Shown here piece after piece: positions 6,568 through 17,100 of a stretch of DNA of 64,000 nucleotides. The notes beneath the pieces were generated by a model, which ran no database searches, was not told the origin of the DNA, and worked only from the letters and a program-made list of their open reading frames with translations. Source of the DNA: an uncultured Alphaproteobacteria bacterium. Its GTDB lineage: Bacteria > Pseudomonadota > Alphaproteobacteria > RF32 > CAG-239. Location: NCBI GenBank assembly GCA_934277545.1, contig CAKQUG010000002.1, forward strand, positions 124,001-188,000, written 5' to 3'. Position 1 is the first letter of the stretch; each line of letters opens with the position of its first letter. The position numbers were made by a program, and so were the translations under genes.

Positions 6568-8822
6568 GATTTTTTCTCCGGTTTTGGTTCTTCAACCGGT
6601 TGCTTAACAGTTTTTTCTTCACGTTCAAGCGGTCTTCTGTCTCGGCGGAAACGGCGTCCGCGTCCACCTTTGCGAAAACGGCGATTTTCCGCGTTGCTGT
6701 CTTCTGCTGATATTTCTTCGCTGCTTTCAACTTCTTCTTCAGTGGCTTCAATATTGTCAGTCTCATAGCAAGTTGTGGCAGCTTCCTTGCAAACAACCTG
6801 ATTCGGTAATTTTTCGCGTTCAATTTTGAAGTCGGAAGCATCTTTCATAGCGGTGTCGCCGGCAATGATTACGCAGATTTGATATTGTTCTTCCAAAGCT
6901 GTCAGCTGCTTGCGTTTTTGATTCAGTAAATATGCAGCAATGTCGGCCGGCACAGTCGCGGTAATTTTCATATTTTGACCGCGTACGGCTTCGCCTTCAA
7001 TCGCGCGCAAAATCAAAGTGGCTCCGGATTCGATAGTGCGGACAACTCCATGACCATGGCAATACGGACAGGTTTCATAGTTGCTTTCCATAAAGGACGA
7101 GTGCATACGCTGGCGAGAAATTTCCAGCAGTCCGAAAATACTCATTTTAGCAATTTGAATACGGGCGCGGTCGTCTTTCATTGCTTCTTTCATACGTTTT
7201 TCAACAGCCACATTGTTTTGCGGCTCGTACATATCAATAAAATCGACCACTACCAAACCGGCTAAATCACGCATTTTCAGTTGTTTGGCAATTTCATCTG
7301 CCGCCTCAAGGTTGGTTTTGAGAGCGGTTTCTTCAATATCTTTTTCTTTGGTGGCGCGTCCGGAGTTTACATCAATAGAGACCAGAGCTTCGGTCGGGTT
7401 GATTACCAGATAGCCGCCGGATTCCAGCTGAACAATCGGATTATGCAGCTTATCCAGCTGAGCCTCAATTTGAAAGCGTTGGAACACCGGAGCTTCACCG
7501 GGACGACGGCATTTGATATGGCGCAGGTTATGCGGCGACAAAATCTTTACGAAATTGCGTGCAGTCTGATAAGCAGCGTCGCCGTCGATAATCACTTCGG
7601 AAATATCTTTGGTGTACATATCGCGCAAAGCACGCTTAATCAAGTTGCCTTCTTCATAAATGATTGCCGGCGGCTGATTGCGCAAGGCGCTGTAGCGAAT
7701 GGCGTTCCAAGTGCGGATAAGATAGTTATAGTCGCGCACTATGTCGGCCTTGGTTTTGTCTTCTCCGGCGGTGCGCACAATCAGCGACATTTCCGGATTA
7801 AGCGGAAGTTCTTTGATAATGCCTTTTAAGCGCTTGCGGTCGTTGGCGTTGGTAATTTTGCGGGAAACACCGCCGCTTTTAATGCGGTTAGGCATTAAAA
7901 CGCAATAGCGTCCGGCCAAAGAAATGTAGGTTGTGCAGGCGGCGCCTTTATTGCCGCGCTCTTCTTTGACAACCTGAACCATAAGAGTCTGACCTTCTCT
8001 GATTACCTCTTGAATGGTGCTGCGGTGAAACAGTTTGCGGGCACGTAAAAGTTTACGCTGTAAATCAAAATTGTATTCTGCGGATTCGCAATCTGTGTCT
8101 TCATCTTCATCATCGTCGATGCAGTCTTCTTCTATGGATTCGTCATCGGTGCCGGTGGCGTCGGCCATAGTCTTAGGCGATTCGGCTTTTTTACGCGGAC
8201 GGCGAGTGTAGCGGCGGCGTTTTTTCGGAGCTTCCTCATTTTGGGATTCTTCAGCCGTATTTTCTTCAGAATTTTCTGCAGCCGTTGTTTCTTCATCTGC
8301 GATTTGTGCTTCAGTATTTTCTTCGGCTGTTGTTTCTGAAACAGATTCGTTATTTCCCTGTAAATAATCGTCATTTTCCGGAATAACGTTTTGTGCCGGT
8401 TCAAGCTGAGCTTCTTCTATTTCCTGAGCTTGTTCAGCTTCCAGCCGACGCTGTGCTTCCTGCGCTTCTTTTTCGGCTTTGTAACGGGCCTTTTCAGCTT
8501 CGCGTTCTTTTAAATATTGAATTTTATTGTTGATAATTTCATCAACTTCGGCATTGACTTCTTTCAATACTTCTTCTGAAACATTGTAATAATCAGGATG
8601 AATTTCATTAAAAGCCAAAAAACCGTGTTTATTGCCGCCGTAATCAATAAAAGCGGCTTGCAAAGACGGTTCAATACGGATTACTTTAGCTGTGTAAATA
8701 TTTCCTTTAATTTGTTTGCGTGAAGATGATTCGAATTCCACATCTTCAACTTTATTGCCATCAACAATCACAACGCGGGTTTCTTCCGGCTGCGTATCAT
8801 CGATTAACATTCTTTTAGTCAT
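6543..8822 (-). CDS. rne: ribonuclease E/G family endoribonuclease
   Basis: RNase E cleaves single-stranded AU-rich RNA and drives mRNA decay and rRNA/tRNA processing. The 759-residue protein has an S1 domain split by a long low-complexity insert. The first S1 half (about 38-80) contains VIRIEPSLQAAFIDYG. The insert (about 100-260) is Glu-rich with a KKRRRYTRRPRKK patch. The second half carries the RNase E core. Catalytic-core motifs are ALVSIDVNSGR and VVVDFIDMYEP (metal-binding Asp residues), and the Zn-link is CPYCHGHG. The C-terminal tail is short with Arg/Gly-rich and basic segments, much smaller than in E. coli. An S1 insert of this sort is seen in alphaproteobacterial RNase E. The 5' leader is long and structured (see 9063-9120). 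Confidence 0.95.
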   Translation of the reverse strand: MTKRMLIDDTQPEETRVVIVDGNKVEDVEFESSSRKQIKGNIYTAKVIRIEPSLQAAFIDYGGNKHGFLAFNEIHPDYYNVSEEVLKEVNAEVDEIINNKIQYLKEREAEKARYKAEKEAQEAQRRLEAEQAQEIEEAQLEPAQNVIPENDDYLQGNNESVSETTAEENTEAQIADEETTAAENSEENTAEESQNEEAPKKRRRYTRRPRKKAESPKTMADATGTDDESIEEDCIDDDEDEDTDCESAEYNFDLQRKLLRARKLFHRSTIQEVIREGQTLMVQVVKEERGNKGAACTTYISLAGRYCVLMPNRIKSGGVSRKITNANDRKRLKGIIKELPLNPEMSLIVRTAGEDKTKADIVRDYNYLIRTWNAIRYSALRNQPPAIIYEEGNLIKRALRDMYTKDISEVIIDGDAAYQTARNFVKILSPHNLRHIKCRRPGEAPVFQRFQIEAQLDKLHNPIVQLESGGYLVINPTEALVSIDVNSGRATKEKDIEETALKTNLEAADEIAKQLKMRDLAGLVVVDFIDMYEPQNNVAVEKRMKEAMKDDRARIQIAKMSIFGLLEISRQRMHSSFMESNYETCPYCHGHGVVRTIESGATLILRAIEGEAVRGQNMKITATVPADIAAYLLNQKRKQLTALEEQYQICVIIAGDTAMKDASDFKIEREKLPNQVVCKEAATTCYETDNIEATEEEVESSEEISAEDSNAENRRFRKGGRGRRFRRDRRPLEREEKTVKQPVEEPKPEKKSWWKKLIG

Positions 8823-8925
8823 TATATAACCCCATAATATGGCTCAGCATCAGAGCCGTTAATACAACGGGTATGATAATAAAATGCAAAAATCCGCCAA
8901 CGGCGTAAACCAAAAATAATACCAA
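8815..8925 (-). CDS. possible tiny membrane peptide overlapping the rne start
   Basis: On the minus strand a frame open from before 8925 ends with TAA at 8815-8817, overlapping the rne ATG (8820-8822). The C-terminal 36 residues are strongly hydrophobic (for example VLFLVYAVGGFLHFIIIPVV). The only conventional start is TTG at 8923-8925. Upstream the same frame is basic and continues to a stop, with no ATG. If translated it would be coupled to rne. It may be a leader ORF or chance; I could not find a convincing ribosome site for the TTG. Confidence 0.25.
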   Translation of the reverse strand: MVLFLVYAVGGFLHFIIIPVVLTALMLSHIMGLYND

Positions 8926-9253
8926 ATCCGCCTGTGTTTTTTTTATTAAGACGGCGGCGTTGTTTTGCTTTTGCCTTTTCGTTATTTCTTCCTTATTCTT
9001 CTTACTTATTAGAAAATGCCGAAAAGGTTGTTATCTAACCCAAACTTTTTGCTTTCGTTAATGTTGAAAATGTCTTTTTCCTGTCTAATAAAAACTCTCA
9101 AATTTAAAATCATTTTCAACCGAAAAACAGTGTTAGCATAATAAAGAAAAATAAAAAAACAATATTTTTTTTAAAATTTTGCCAAAAAAATATAAATTTT
9201 AACAGATTGGTAATAAGTGAATTTTATAATTTTGAGCAAAATGAGGTACATTT
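8926..9253. other. divergent rne/amiC intergenic region
   Basis: About 330 AT-rich bases between the divergent rne and amiC genes. It contains the long-range inverted repeat at 9063-9120 (rne leader side), a TATAAT at 9225-9230 suitable as the -10 of amiC, and the amiC ribosome site GAGG at 9243-9246. No convincing protein gene is seen. Confidence 0.5.
9063..9120 (-). repeat. 10-bp inverted repeat in the rne leader region
   Basis: GTTGAAAATG (9063-9072) and CATTTTCAAC (9111-9120) are perfectly complementary with a 38-base spacer. They lie 240-300 bases upstream of the rne start codon, where an RNA stem could form if transcription starts further up. E. coli rne is autoregulated through 5'-UTR structure; a similar role here is inference. 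Confidence 0.4.
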
Positions 9254-10495
9254 ATGCGTAAATTTCTAAAAAAAATCACAAGCGCTTTGCTTTTATCGGC
9301 ATGGGCATTGTTTTGTACTGTCGAGGCAAATGCGTCAGTACAGGTTAATGATTTCCGTATCGGCAATCAATCAGATGGTGTGCGTGTGGTTTTTGATATG
9401 AACCAAAGTGTGAACTATCGGGTGTTTTTGCTGGATTCTCCGCAGCGTTTGGTGATTGATTTGGATAACACGGCTATAAACAACGTGTTTACCGGTGTAA
9501 AGAATCAGATTGTTTCTAAAGCCCGGGTCGGAAAACTTGACGGCAACAATAAACGTGTGGTGCTGGAACTGGCTCGTCCTGTTGTCGTTAAAAAGGCTTT
9601 TATGCTGCAGCCGCAAAGCGGTAAACCGTGGCGGTTTGTGGTTGACGCCAAGCTGGCTACTGCGGCGGAATTTAAAAACCATATCGGCAATAAACATATT
9701 GTAACTAATGACACAAAATTTGTTCCGCAGGAAAGTAAAACTGATGAAAATTGGTTTGGTTTCGGCAGTCAGAATAATAATACTTCCGGCAAAGCGGCAA
9801 AACGTAAGCGCATTATTGTTTTAGACCCGGGGCATGGCGGTAAAGATCCTGGAGCTATCGGTGCTCACAGTAAAACTTATGAAAAAAACATTACCTTGGC
9901 GATGGGAAAAGAATTGCAGGAAATTCTGCGCCGCAAAGGCTATACCGTTTATTTAACCCGCAATACAGATATTTTTATTCCGCTGCGCCAGCGTATTAAA
10001 ATTGCGCAAAAATATAAAGCAGATTTGTTTATGTCTTTGCATGCCGACAGCGCGCAAAACCGTTCGGCAACCGGCTTGTCGGTTTATACTCTTTCCGACA
10101 AGGCGTCCGACGCCGAGGCTGCGGCTTTGGCCGAGCGTGAAAATAAGGCTGATATTATCGGCGGTGTCGACTTAGGCGGAAATACCAAAGAAGTTAATGA
10201 TATTCTGATTTCTTTGTCGCAGACCGATAGCCGAAATAAATCATCTAAATATGCAACATATTTGGTAAAAGAAATGGCCAAAAGCGTTAAGCTCGTTAAA
10301 AATACCCACCGTTTTGCCGGCTTTGCCGTGCTGAAAGCGCCTGATATGCCGTCAGCTTTGCTGGAAATGGGGTATTTATCCAACAAAACCGAAGAGGCTA
10401 AATTGAGAACTCCTGCTTATCGTAAAAAATTAGCAAATTCGGCGGCATCTGCCATTGATAAATATTTTAATGACCCCGAAATTGCCTCAAATTAA
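9254..10495 (+). CDS. amiC: N-acetylmuramoyl-L-alanine amidase with AMIN domain (AmiC-like)
   Basis: AmiC-type amidases split septal peptidoglycan by cutting the bond between MurNAc and L-Ala, and are targeted by the AMIN domain. The 413-residue protein has a Sec signal peptide (1-27, ending near ANAS), an AMIN domain (about 28-130) and a catalytic Amidase_3 domain (about 177-405). Zinc ligands are visible in LDPGHGGKDPGA (His194), the Glu of YEKNITLA and the His of MSLHADS; the catalytic Glu lies in LLEMGYLSN. GAGG precedes the ATG. It is followed by PBP1A, a fitting cell-wall neighbour. Confidence 0.93.
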   Translation: MRKFLKKITSALLLSAWALFCTVEANASVQVNDFRIGNQSDGVRVVFDMNQSVNYRVFLLDSPQRLVIDLDNTAINNVFTGVKNQIVSKARVGKLDGNNKRVVLELARPVVVKKAFMLQPQSGKPWRFVVDAKLATAAEFKNHIGNKHIVTNDTKFVPQESKTDENWFGFGSQNNNTSGKAAKRKRIIVLDPGHGGKDPGAIGAHSKTYEKNITLAMGKELQEILRRKGYTVYLTRNTDIFIPLRQRIKIAQKYKADLFMSLHADSAQNRSATGLSVYTLSDKASDAEAAALAERENKADIIGGVDLGGNTKEVNDILISLSQTDSRNKSSKYATYLVKEMAKSVKLVKNTHRFAGFAVLKAPDMPSALLEMGYLSNKTEEAKLRTPAYRKKLANSAASAIDKYFNDPEIASN

Positions 10496-10587
10496 CATAA
10501 ACTGCTGTAAACTGCGATATTTTTATTGCATTTTTTTAATATTGTAATAAATTTTCACTAAATTTTAATTCGCTTAAGTGAGTATAA

Positions 10588-12996
10588 ATGCTGAGAATTT
10601 TATCATATTTAGCCAGTATGGCTTTGTTTTTTTTAATTGTTTTGGTTGTCGTTATTACATACGGCATTACTAAAATCAATATTACGATTCCTGATTACCG
10701 TCAGCTGGAAACCTACGAACCTCCGGTTACAACACGTTTATTTGCCGGCGACGGACAAGTTATGATGGAGTACGCTGCCGAAAAGCGTTTGTTTGTGCCG
10801 ATAGAAAAAATACCGGACAAAGTTAAACACGCTTTTATTGCCGCAGAAGACAAGCATTTTTATACTCACTCAGGTATAGATTATTTGGGGATTATCCGCG
10901 CGGTTTTGGGTAACTTGAAAAAAATCGGCACCGGACGCCGTCCGGCAGGTGCTTCCACTATTACACAGCAGGTGGCAAAAAACTTTTTATTGAGTTCCGA
11001 GCTTTCATATACGCGAAAAATTAAAGAAGCCATTTTGGCGCGGCGTATAGACAAGGCTTTTTCAAAAGACCATATTTTAGAGCTGTATCTGAATGAAATT
11101 TATTTGGGCAACCGCTCATATGGTGTTGCCGCCGCGGCGATGAACTATTTTGGCAAATCTCTTGATGATTTGACTTTAGATGAAATAGCTTATTTGGCAG
11201 CTTTACCTAAAGGACCTAATAATTATAATCCTAAAACTCGTTATGATGCCGCTGTTGCTCGTCGTAATTGGGTAATTTCCCGCATGGTTGAAGACGGATA
11301 TGCCGATGAAAAAGAAGCTGAGGAAGCCCAAAAACGTCCGCTGAAAGTAGTTGAGCGCAAAAGCGGATTTTTGAAAGATACAGAATATTACAGCGAGGAA
11401 GTTCGTCGCACGATAAGCCGTAATTTCGGCGATGATGCTCTTTACCAAGGCGGTTTGATTGTTCGTACGACCATAGACCCGCGCTTGCAGGAAATCGCTA
11501 CTAAATCCTTGCGTAAAGGTTTGCTTGAATACGACCGCCGTCATGGTTGGCGTGGCGCTACAGCCAAAATAAAAATAGATGAGAACTATAAGAAGAGTCT
11601 GCAAGAGGCAAAACTTATCGGCGGAGCAGAAGAAAGCTGGCAAAAAGCCGTAGTTTTGAAAGTTACCAAAGATAAGGCGGAAATAGAAACCGTTGACGGT
11701 GCAAACGGTGTGATTCCGTTATCATTGCTGGCTTGGGCACGCCATGCCGAAAAAAGGCAGAATCTTGGTGCAGCCCCAACCTCTGTGGAACAGGTTTTGC
11801 ACAAAGGCGATGTGGTTTATGTTGAAAAAACCGCCGAAAAAGAAAACTATAACTTGCGGCAAATTCCCGAGGTTGAAGGCGGTATGGCGGTTATGGATCC
11901 GCACACAGGTAAGGTTTTGGCTTTAGTCGGTGGTTTTTCTTTTGCCAAATCACAATTTAACCGCGCTACACAGGCTTATCGTCAAACCGGTTCTACTTTC
12001 AAGCCGTTTGTTTATTTGACAGCGCTGGAACTCGGGTATTCGCCGACAGACTTGATTTTGGACGCACCTTTTGTTTTGGACCAAGGCGAGGGTATGCCTA
12101 AATGGAAACCGGTTAACTTTTCTAAAAAGTTTTACGGACTTATGACTTTGCGCCGCGGAGTTGAGCTTTCTAAAAACCTGATGACCGTGCGCTTGGCACA
12201 AGATATAGGTATGGATAAAATTGTAGATATGTCAAAACGTATTGGCGTAAACGACCATTTGGCTCCGTATCTGTCATCATCTTTGGGCGCCGCCGATACT
12301 CGCGTTATCAATATGGTTGCAGCTTATGCCGTGATTGTAAACGGCGGTAAGAAAGTGCCGCCTTATATGATTGAGCGTATCCAAGACCGTAAGGGACACA
12401 CAATTTATCGTCATGAGCAGACACCATGTCCTGAGTGTAATGCAACAAAATGGGAAAATCAGCCGGTGCCGGATTTTCATGTTGTGCGTGAACAGGTTGT
12501 TGACCCATTGTCGGCGTATCAGATGACTTCTATTCTTGAAGGCGTGGCAACACGCGGAACCGGCGCCAGATTGAACGGTTTGCATCGCCATATTGCCGGA
12601 AAAACCGGTACAACCAACGAAACTAAAGATGCTTGGTTTGTAGGATTTACTCCGGATTTGGTGGCCGGTGTTTATGTTGGTTTTGATGAACCGATTAGTT
12701 TGGGACGCAGTGAAACCGGCGCTCATTCAGCGTTACCTATTTTTTATGATTTTATGGCCGAAGCCTTGAAAAATACTCCGGATACAAATTTCCGTATACC
12801 GGAGGGAATTAAACTGGTGCGTGTTAACCCGCAAACCGGTAAGCCGTCGTCTCCAAGCGATTCGACTGTAATTATTGAGGCTTTGAAACCTGATTTTGAA
12901 TTTAATAATAAGCAGCGTGTTATCGGCGACGATGATGATAATATCGCCGGTCCGGAAGATGACGAGAGCGCAGTGCAAATGGGAGGCGAATACTAA
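10588..12996 (+). CDS. mrcA: penicillin-binding protein 1A, bifunctional transglycosylase/transpeptidase
   Basis: A class A PBP that polymerises glycan strands and cross-links them. The 802-residue protein has an N-terminal membrane anchor (about 7-28). The glycosyltransferase domain has the catalytic motif AAEDKHFY (Glu87) and STITQQVAKN. The transpeptidase domain has the catalytic serine in TGSTFKPF (Ser469), SKN (528-530) and KTGT (Lys672). An OB-like domain lies between about residues 310 and 430. The tail is acidic (GDDDDNIAGPEDDE). Length and motif order match PBP1A. The downstream prfB starts 2 bases after its stop. Confidence 0.96.
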   Translation: MLRILSYLASMALFFLIVLVVVITYGITKINITIPDYRQLETYEPPVTTRLFAGDGQVMMEYAAEKRLFVPIEKIPDKVKHAFIAAEDKHFYTHSGIDYLGIIRAVLGNLKKIGTGRRPAGASTITQQVAKNFLLSSELSYTRKIKEAILARRIDKAFSKDHILELYLNEIYLGNRSYGVAAAAMNYFGKSLDDLTLDEIAYLAALPKGPNNYNPKTRYDAAVARRNWVISRMVEDGYADEKEAEEAQKRPLKVVERKSGFLKDTEYYSEEVRRTISRNFGDDALYQGGLIVRTTIDPRLQEIATKSLRKGLLEYDRRHGWRGATAKIKIDENYKKSLQEAKLIGGAEESWQKAVVLKVTKDKAEIETVDGANGVIPLSLLAWARHAEKRQNLGAAPTSVEQVLHKGDVVYVEKTAEKENYNLRQIPEVEGGMAVMDPHTGKVLALVGGFSFAKSQFNRATQAYRQTGSTFKPFVYLTALELGYSPTDLILDAPFVLDQGEGMPKWKPVNFSKKFYGLMTLRRGVELSKNLMTVRLAQDIGMDKIVDMSKRIGVNDHLAPYLSSSLGAADTRVINMVAAYAVIVNGGKKVPPYMIERIQDRKGHTIYRHEQTPCPECNATKWENQPVPDFHVVREQVVDPLSAYQMTSILEGVATRGTGARLNGLHRHIAGKTGTTNETKDAWFVGFTPDLVAGVYVGFDEPISLGRSETGAHSALPIFYDFMAEALKNTPDTNFRIPEGIKLVRVNPQTGKPSSPSDSTVIIEALKPDFEFNNKQRVIGDDDDNIAGPEDDESAVQMGGEY

Positions 12997-12998
12997 AA

Positions 12999-14115
12999 AT
13001 GAAAGCCGAATTTTATAATTCAATCAATGAAATCAAGCAATCGTTGGAATTGCTGAGGAGGTCTCTTTGACTATGACAACGCTGTGCAGCGCCGTGAGGA
13101 GCTGGAGGCTTTGTCTGCTGACCCCAATCTTTGGGATAATCAGGAAAAAGCGCAAAAACTGATGAGTGAAAAAAATACGTTGGAGGCCTCGTTAGACGCT
13201 TATGACGGCTATGTAAAATCTTTGGATGACTATGCCGAGATGGTTGAATTTGCCGAAAGTGAAAATGATGAAGCAATGCTTGATGATTTGCAACATAGTT
13301 TAGATGATTTGAAGACCACCGTCAAACATGCCGAGCTGGAAGCCTTGCTTTCCGGAGAGGCCGATGCTAACGACACTTATTTAGAAGTTCATGCCGGCAG
13401 CGGCGGAACCGAAGCTATGGATTGGGCGCAGATGCTTTTGCGAATGTATACGCGTTGGGCCGAAACCCACCATTATAAAGTTGAATATATAGAAGAAACC
13501 GAAGGCGAGGTGGCAGGCTTAAAATCCGCAACCATAAAAATCAGCGGACATAATGCTTATGGTTGGTTAAAATCGGAAAGTGGAGTGCACCGCTTGGTGC
13601 GTATTTCTCCGTTTGACAGCGCCGCACGTCGTCACACCAGCTTTGCCTCTATCGGCGTCTATCCGGTAATTGATGACAATATTCAAATAGAAATAAATGA
13701 AGCTGATTGCCGAATTGATACCTATCGCGCTTCAGGTGCCGGCGGACAGCATATTAACAAAACTGATTCGGCCGTGCGTATTACCCACATTCCGACCGGT
13801 ATTGTCGTTTCCAGCCAAACCCAGCGTTCGCAATTTCAAAACCGTGATAACTGTTGGAAAATGCTGCGGGCGCGCTTATATGAAAGAGAAATGCAAAAAC
13901 GTGCCGATAAGGCGCAGGAGGTGCGGGATAATCAAGGTGATAACGGCTGGGGCTTCCAGATTCGCTCTTATGTTCTGCAGCCGTACCGCTTGATAAAAGA
14001 TTTGCGTACCGATGCGGAAACTGCTGATGTTAAAGGCGTTTTAGACGGAGACATAGACTTGTTTTTATCGGCTGCGTTGGCGCAGAAAATACAAGATGAT
14101 ACGTATGTTGTTTAG
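12999..14115 (+). CDS. prfB: peptide chain release factor 2, with programmed +1 frameshift
   Basis: RF2 ends translation at UGA and UAA. Translation begins at ATG 12999 and runs 23 codons to CTT, then meets in-frame TGA at 13068-13070. Skipping T13068 (+1) continues as GAC and runs to the TAG at 14113-14115, for 371 residues. An internal Shine-Dalgarno-like AGGAGG lies just before the slippery CTTTGA, the canonical RF2 autoregulatory site: low RF2 favours the shift. The RF2 recognition tripeptide SPF is at residues 203-205 and the catalytic GGQ at 248-250. Gene finders would start it falsely at an internal codon after the shift. Confidence 0.97.
13055..13071 (+). promoter_or_regulatory. RF2 programmed frameshift site
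   Basis: AGGAGG (Shine-Dalgarno-like), then CTT TGA C. The spacing of 3 bases between the SD element and CTT, and the in-frame TGA, match the known prfB recoding signal. Confidence 0.93.
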
Positions 14116-14127
14116 TTGGGGAAAAAT

Positions 14128-17100
14128 ATGAAAAAGTTATCGCCGCAATTATATTTTCTTCGCAAGACCATAGATTTTTTTATGGTCGGAATGCTTGTGG
14201 TGGTACTTTTATTTTTTTGGACTTTATATAAAGGACCGATTTCTGTCCCATATTTAAAGCCGTATATCATTCAGGCTCTGAACTATGATGAAAGCGAATA
14301 CAGTGTCAGTTTGGGCAAAGTCAATTTGGAACTGGTGCGTTCGGTTCAGCCACTGCGCATTACGGCCGAAGATGTGAATTTGAAAAAGAAAGATGAAACT
14401 TTTTCTATCAGTGCGCCCAAACTTTATCTATCATTCAGCCTGCGCGCATTGCTTAAAGGTATTATCGCCCCAAGTGATGTGAGTTTGGACAGTCCGACAG
14501 TATATATTTTTGCCGATTACGGGGTAGAAAAAGAACATATAGATGAGGCAAATAAAAAGAAATTGGCGTTTTATGTTGATAAATTCAAGGATTTTCTGAA
14601 CAACTATAATTCGCCTGAAAAAATATATCCGGAAAGCTATGTTAACAACATCAATATCAAAGGCGCTGAAGTGGAATTTCATGAAATTGACCTGGGGCGT
14701 AAATGGATGCTTTCGGATTTAAACTTTGAATTTAGCCGTAACCTGGTAAACTTGGAAATTAACGCCGACGCTTTGGTTAATCTTAACGACAAAGTTGCTT
14801 CGGTAGGGTTTGAAAGCGAATATCATGCTTCAGATGATAAGTTGGATTTGGAAGTTTATTTTTCAGATTTAGTGCTATCGGATATTATGAGTAGTATTGA
14901 TACTATGTCAACAGGTGAAGAAACTCAATCCGGATTTAACATAAATGTTCCGGTTAACGGCAAAATTGATACGGAAATTGAACTTGCGGATATTTTGCAG
15001 CACCCTGAAAACGCCGCTGCCTATTTAAGTGATGCGGTAAAGAAAATTAACTTTGAGCTGGATGGCGGTCATGGCTATGTGGCTTTTGACAGTGATGAAA
15101 AGTATAATTATGAAATAGATGAAGTGGTGTTATCCGGAGAGTTGACCGGCGGTTTTGATGAACTTAATATTAAAAACGCCGATTTTAAAATGGGGGGACA
15201 AACTGCGCAAATCAGTTTTGCCGCCAAAGGGTTGGAAAACTATTACCTTGAACATTCGCTTGAAGGCGTGAGCGCCGAATTTACTGCAAAAATTGATGAA
15301 TTTTCTTTGGAATATTTATCCCGCTTTTGGCCAAGATATTTAGCTGAACCTGCTTGGCAATGGTGCAAGGACGGTTTGACCGGCGGACAAGCGAAAAACG
15401 GCAAGTTTGTGTTTAAGTTTGGCTATGATAATCAAGCCAAGTCCTTTGGTTTACTGAATTTAGACGGTGTTGCCGATTTGGAGGACGGCGACTTGCATTA
15501 TCTGGAAGATATGCCTGAAGTACATAATGTTTACGGTCGTGCCAAATTCAGTATGCAAAATATTTCTATTGATGTGGATAAAGGCGTGAGCGACGGTGTT
15601 ATCATAACCGGCGGCAATGTCAATATTTATGACTTGGATAAGTATGATAACTTTATTTCCATAAATCTTGTCGGCAACTCCAGCATTACGGACGCGCTCA
15701 ATTTGATAAATAATCCGCCTTTGAAAATAGCAACCGGCATGGGGGTTGACCCAAAAACAATTCATGGTAACGTTGATGTGCAGCTGAAATTGGACTTTGA
15801 ACTGAAACAGGATTTAGACAGCGACGAAATAAAAGTTGATGTAAAGGCCGATTTGCATGATGTGTCTAACTCCGATTTTTTGCCGGGGCATACTCTGTCG
15901 GCGCAGAATTTATTGCTTCTTGTCAATTCTGAGGGCTGGAGCTTGAGCGGGGAGGCTGATTATGATACTTTGCCGATAAAATTAGCCATAAATGAAAAAT
16001 TTGCCGAGAAAAAATATAAGAGCAAATGTAACATTTCATTTAAACTTGACAATGCCGCTAAAAAAGCCCTGGGGTTGGATTGGGCTATTTTGCAGGAGCC
16101 GAATATTTCCGGCTATGCTTTGGTTGATGCGGACATAACCGTCCAGCAAAATGATGAGATTTCTGTAAAAGTTAAGGCGGATTTGAAAAATACGGCATTA
16201 GATTTTGCTTATTTGGGTTTTGTTAAACCGTTGAATCAAAATGCCGGTGCTAGTGCCGATGTTGTTTTGCTAAAAGATAAAGTTAAGTCTATAAAAAATA
16301 TCAAACTGCAAAAGTCCGGCTTTAATATTGCCGGAGGATTAACTATGTATCCTAACGGCAGAGTGAAAACAGTGGATATTAACCAAATCAAAGGCCCGAA
16401 AACTTCGGCGCGCGCCAAAGTCAGCCTGAGTGATTCGGCAAATCCGTGGCTTAAGGTGGAAATTTCCGGTTTGAGTTATGATTTGTCTCCGTTTTTTGAG
16501 CAGATTAAAAATAAACGCCAAAAGAATGATAAACAGCTTCCTGTGCAGGCAAATGATGATGATGGATTGGAAAAGGCGAACAATACCGATATATTTATGA
16601 CGGTTAACAGCTTGTGGACCAACAATACCACGCCGATTCAAAACTTTGCCGGCAGTGCCAAAATCCGTAAGGGTATCGGTATGGAAGAGCTGCACATGGT
16701 CGGCAACTATGGTATTGATAAATCAATTAAATTGAAATTGGACTATATTCCAAAAGGCAATAAAGAACATTATCTTTCTATTGACAGTAACAACGCCGGC
16801 AGCACTTTTAAGGTTTTGCGCCTGTATGACAATATGGTGGGCGGAACTATGAAAATTGAGGCTCGCCGCCAAGCCGATAAAAAGTTTATCGGACACATGC
16901 AGGTGCGTGATTTTAGTATTCAAAACGCGCCGGTAGTGGCAAAACTTTTGAGCGTGGCGTCTTTTACGGGTATGCTGGATTTGCTTAAAGGCGACGGTTT
17001 GACCTTTACGCATTTTAACGCACCGTTTGAATATCAATATAAAATATTGACTCTGAAACAGGCTAAAGCCGAGGGCAACGTGGTTGGTATTACTACCAAC

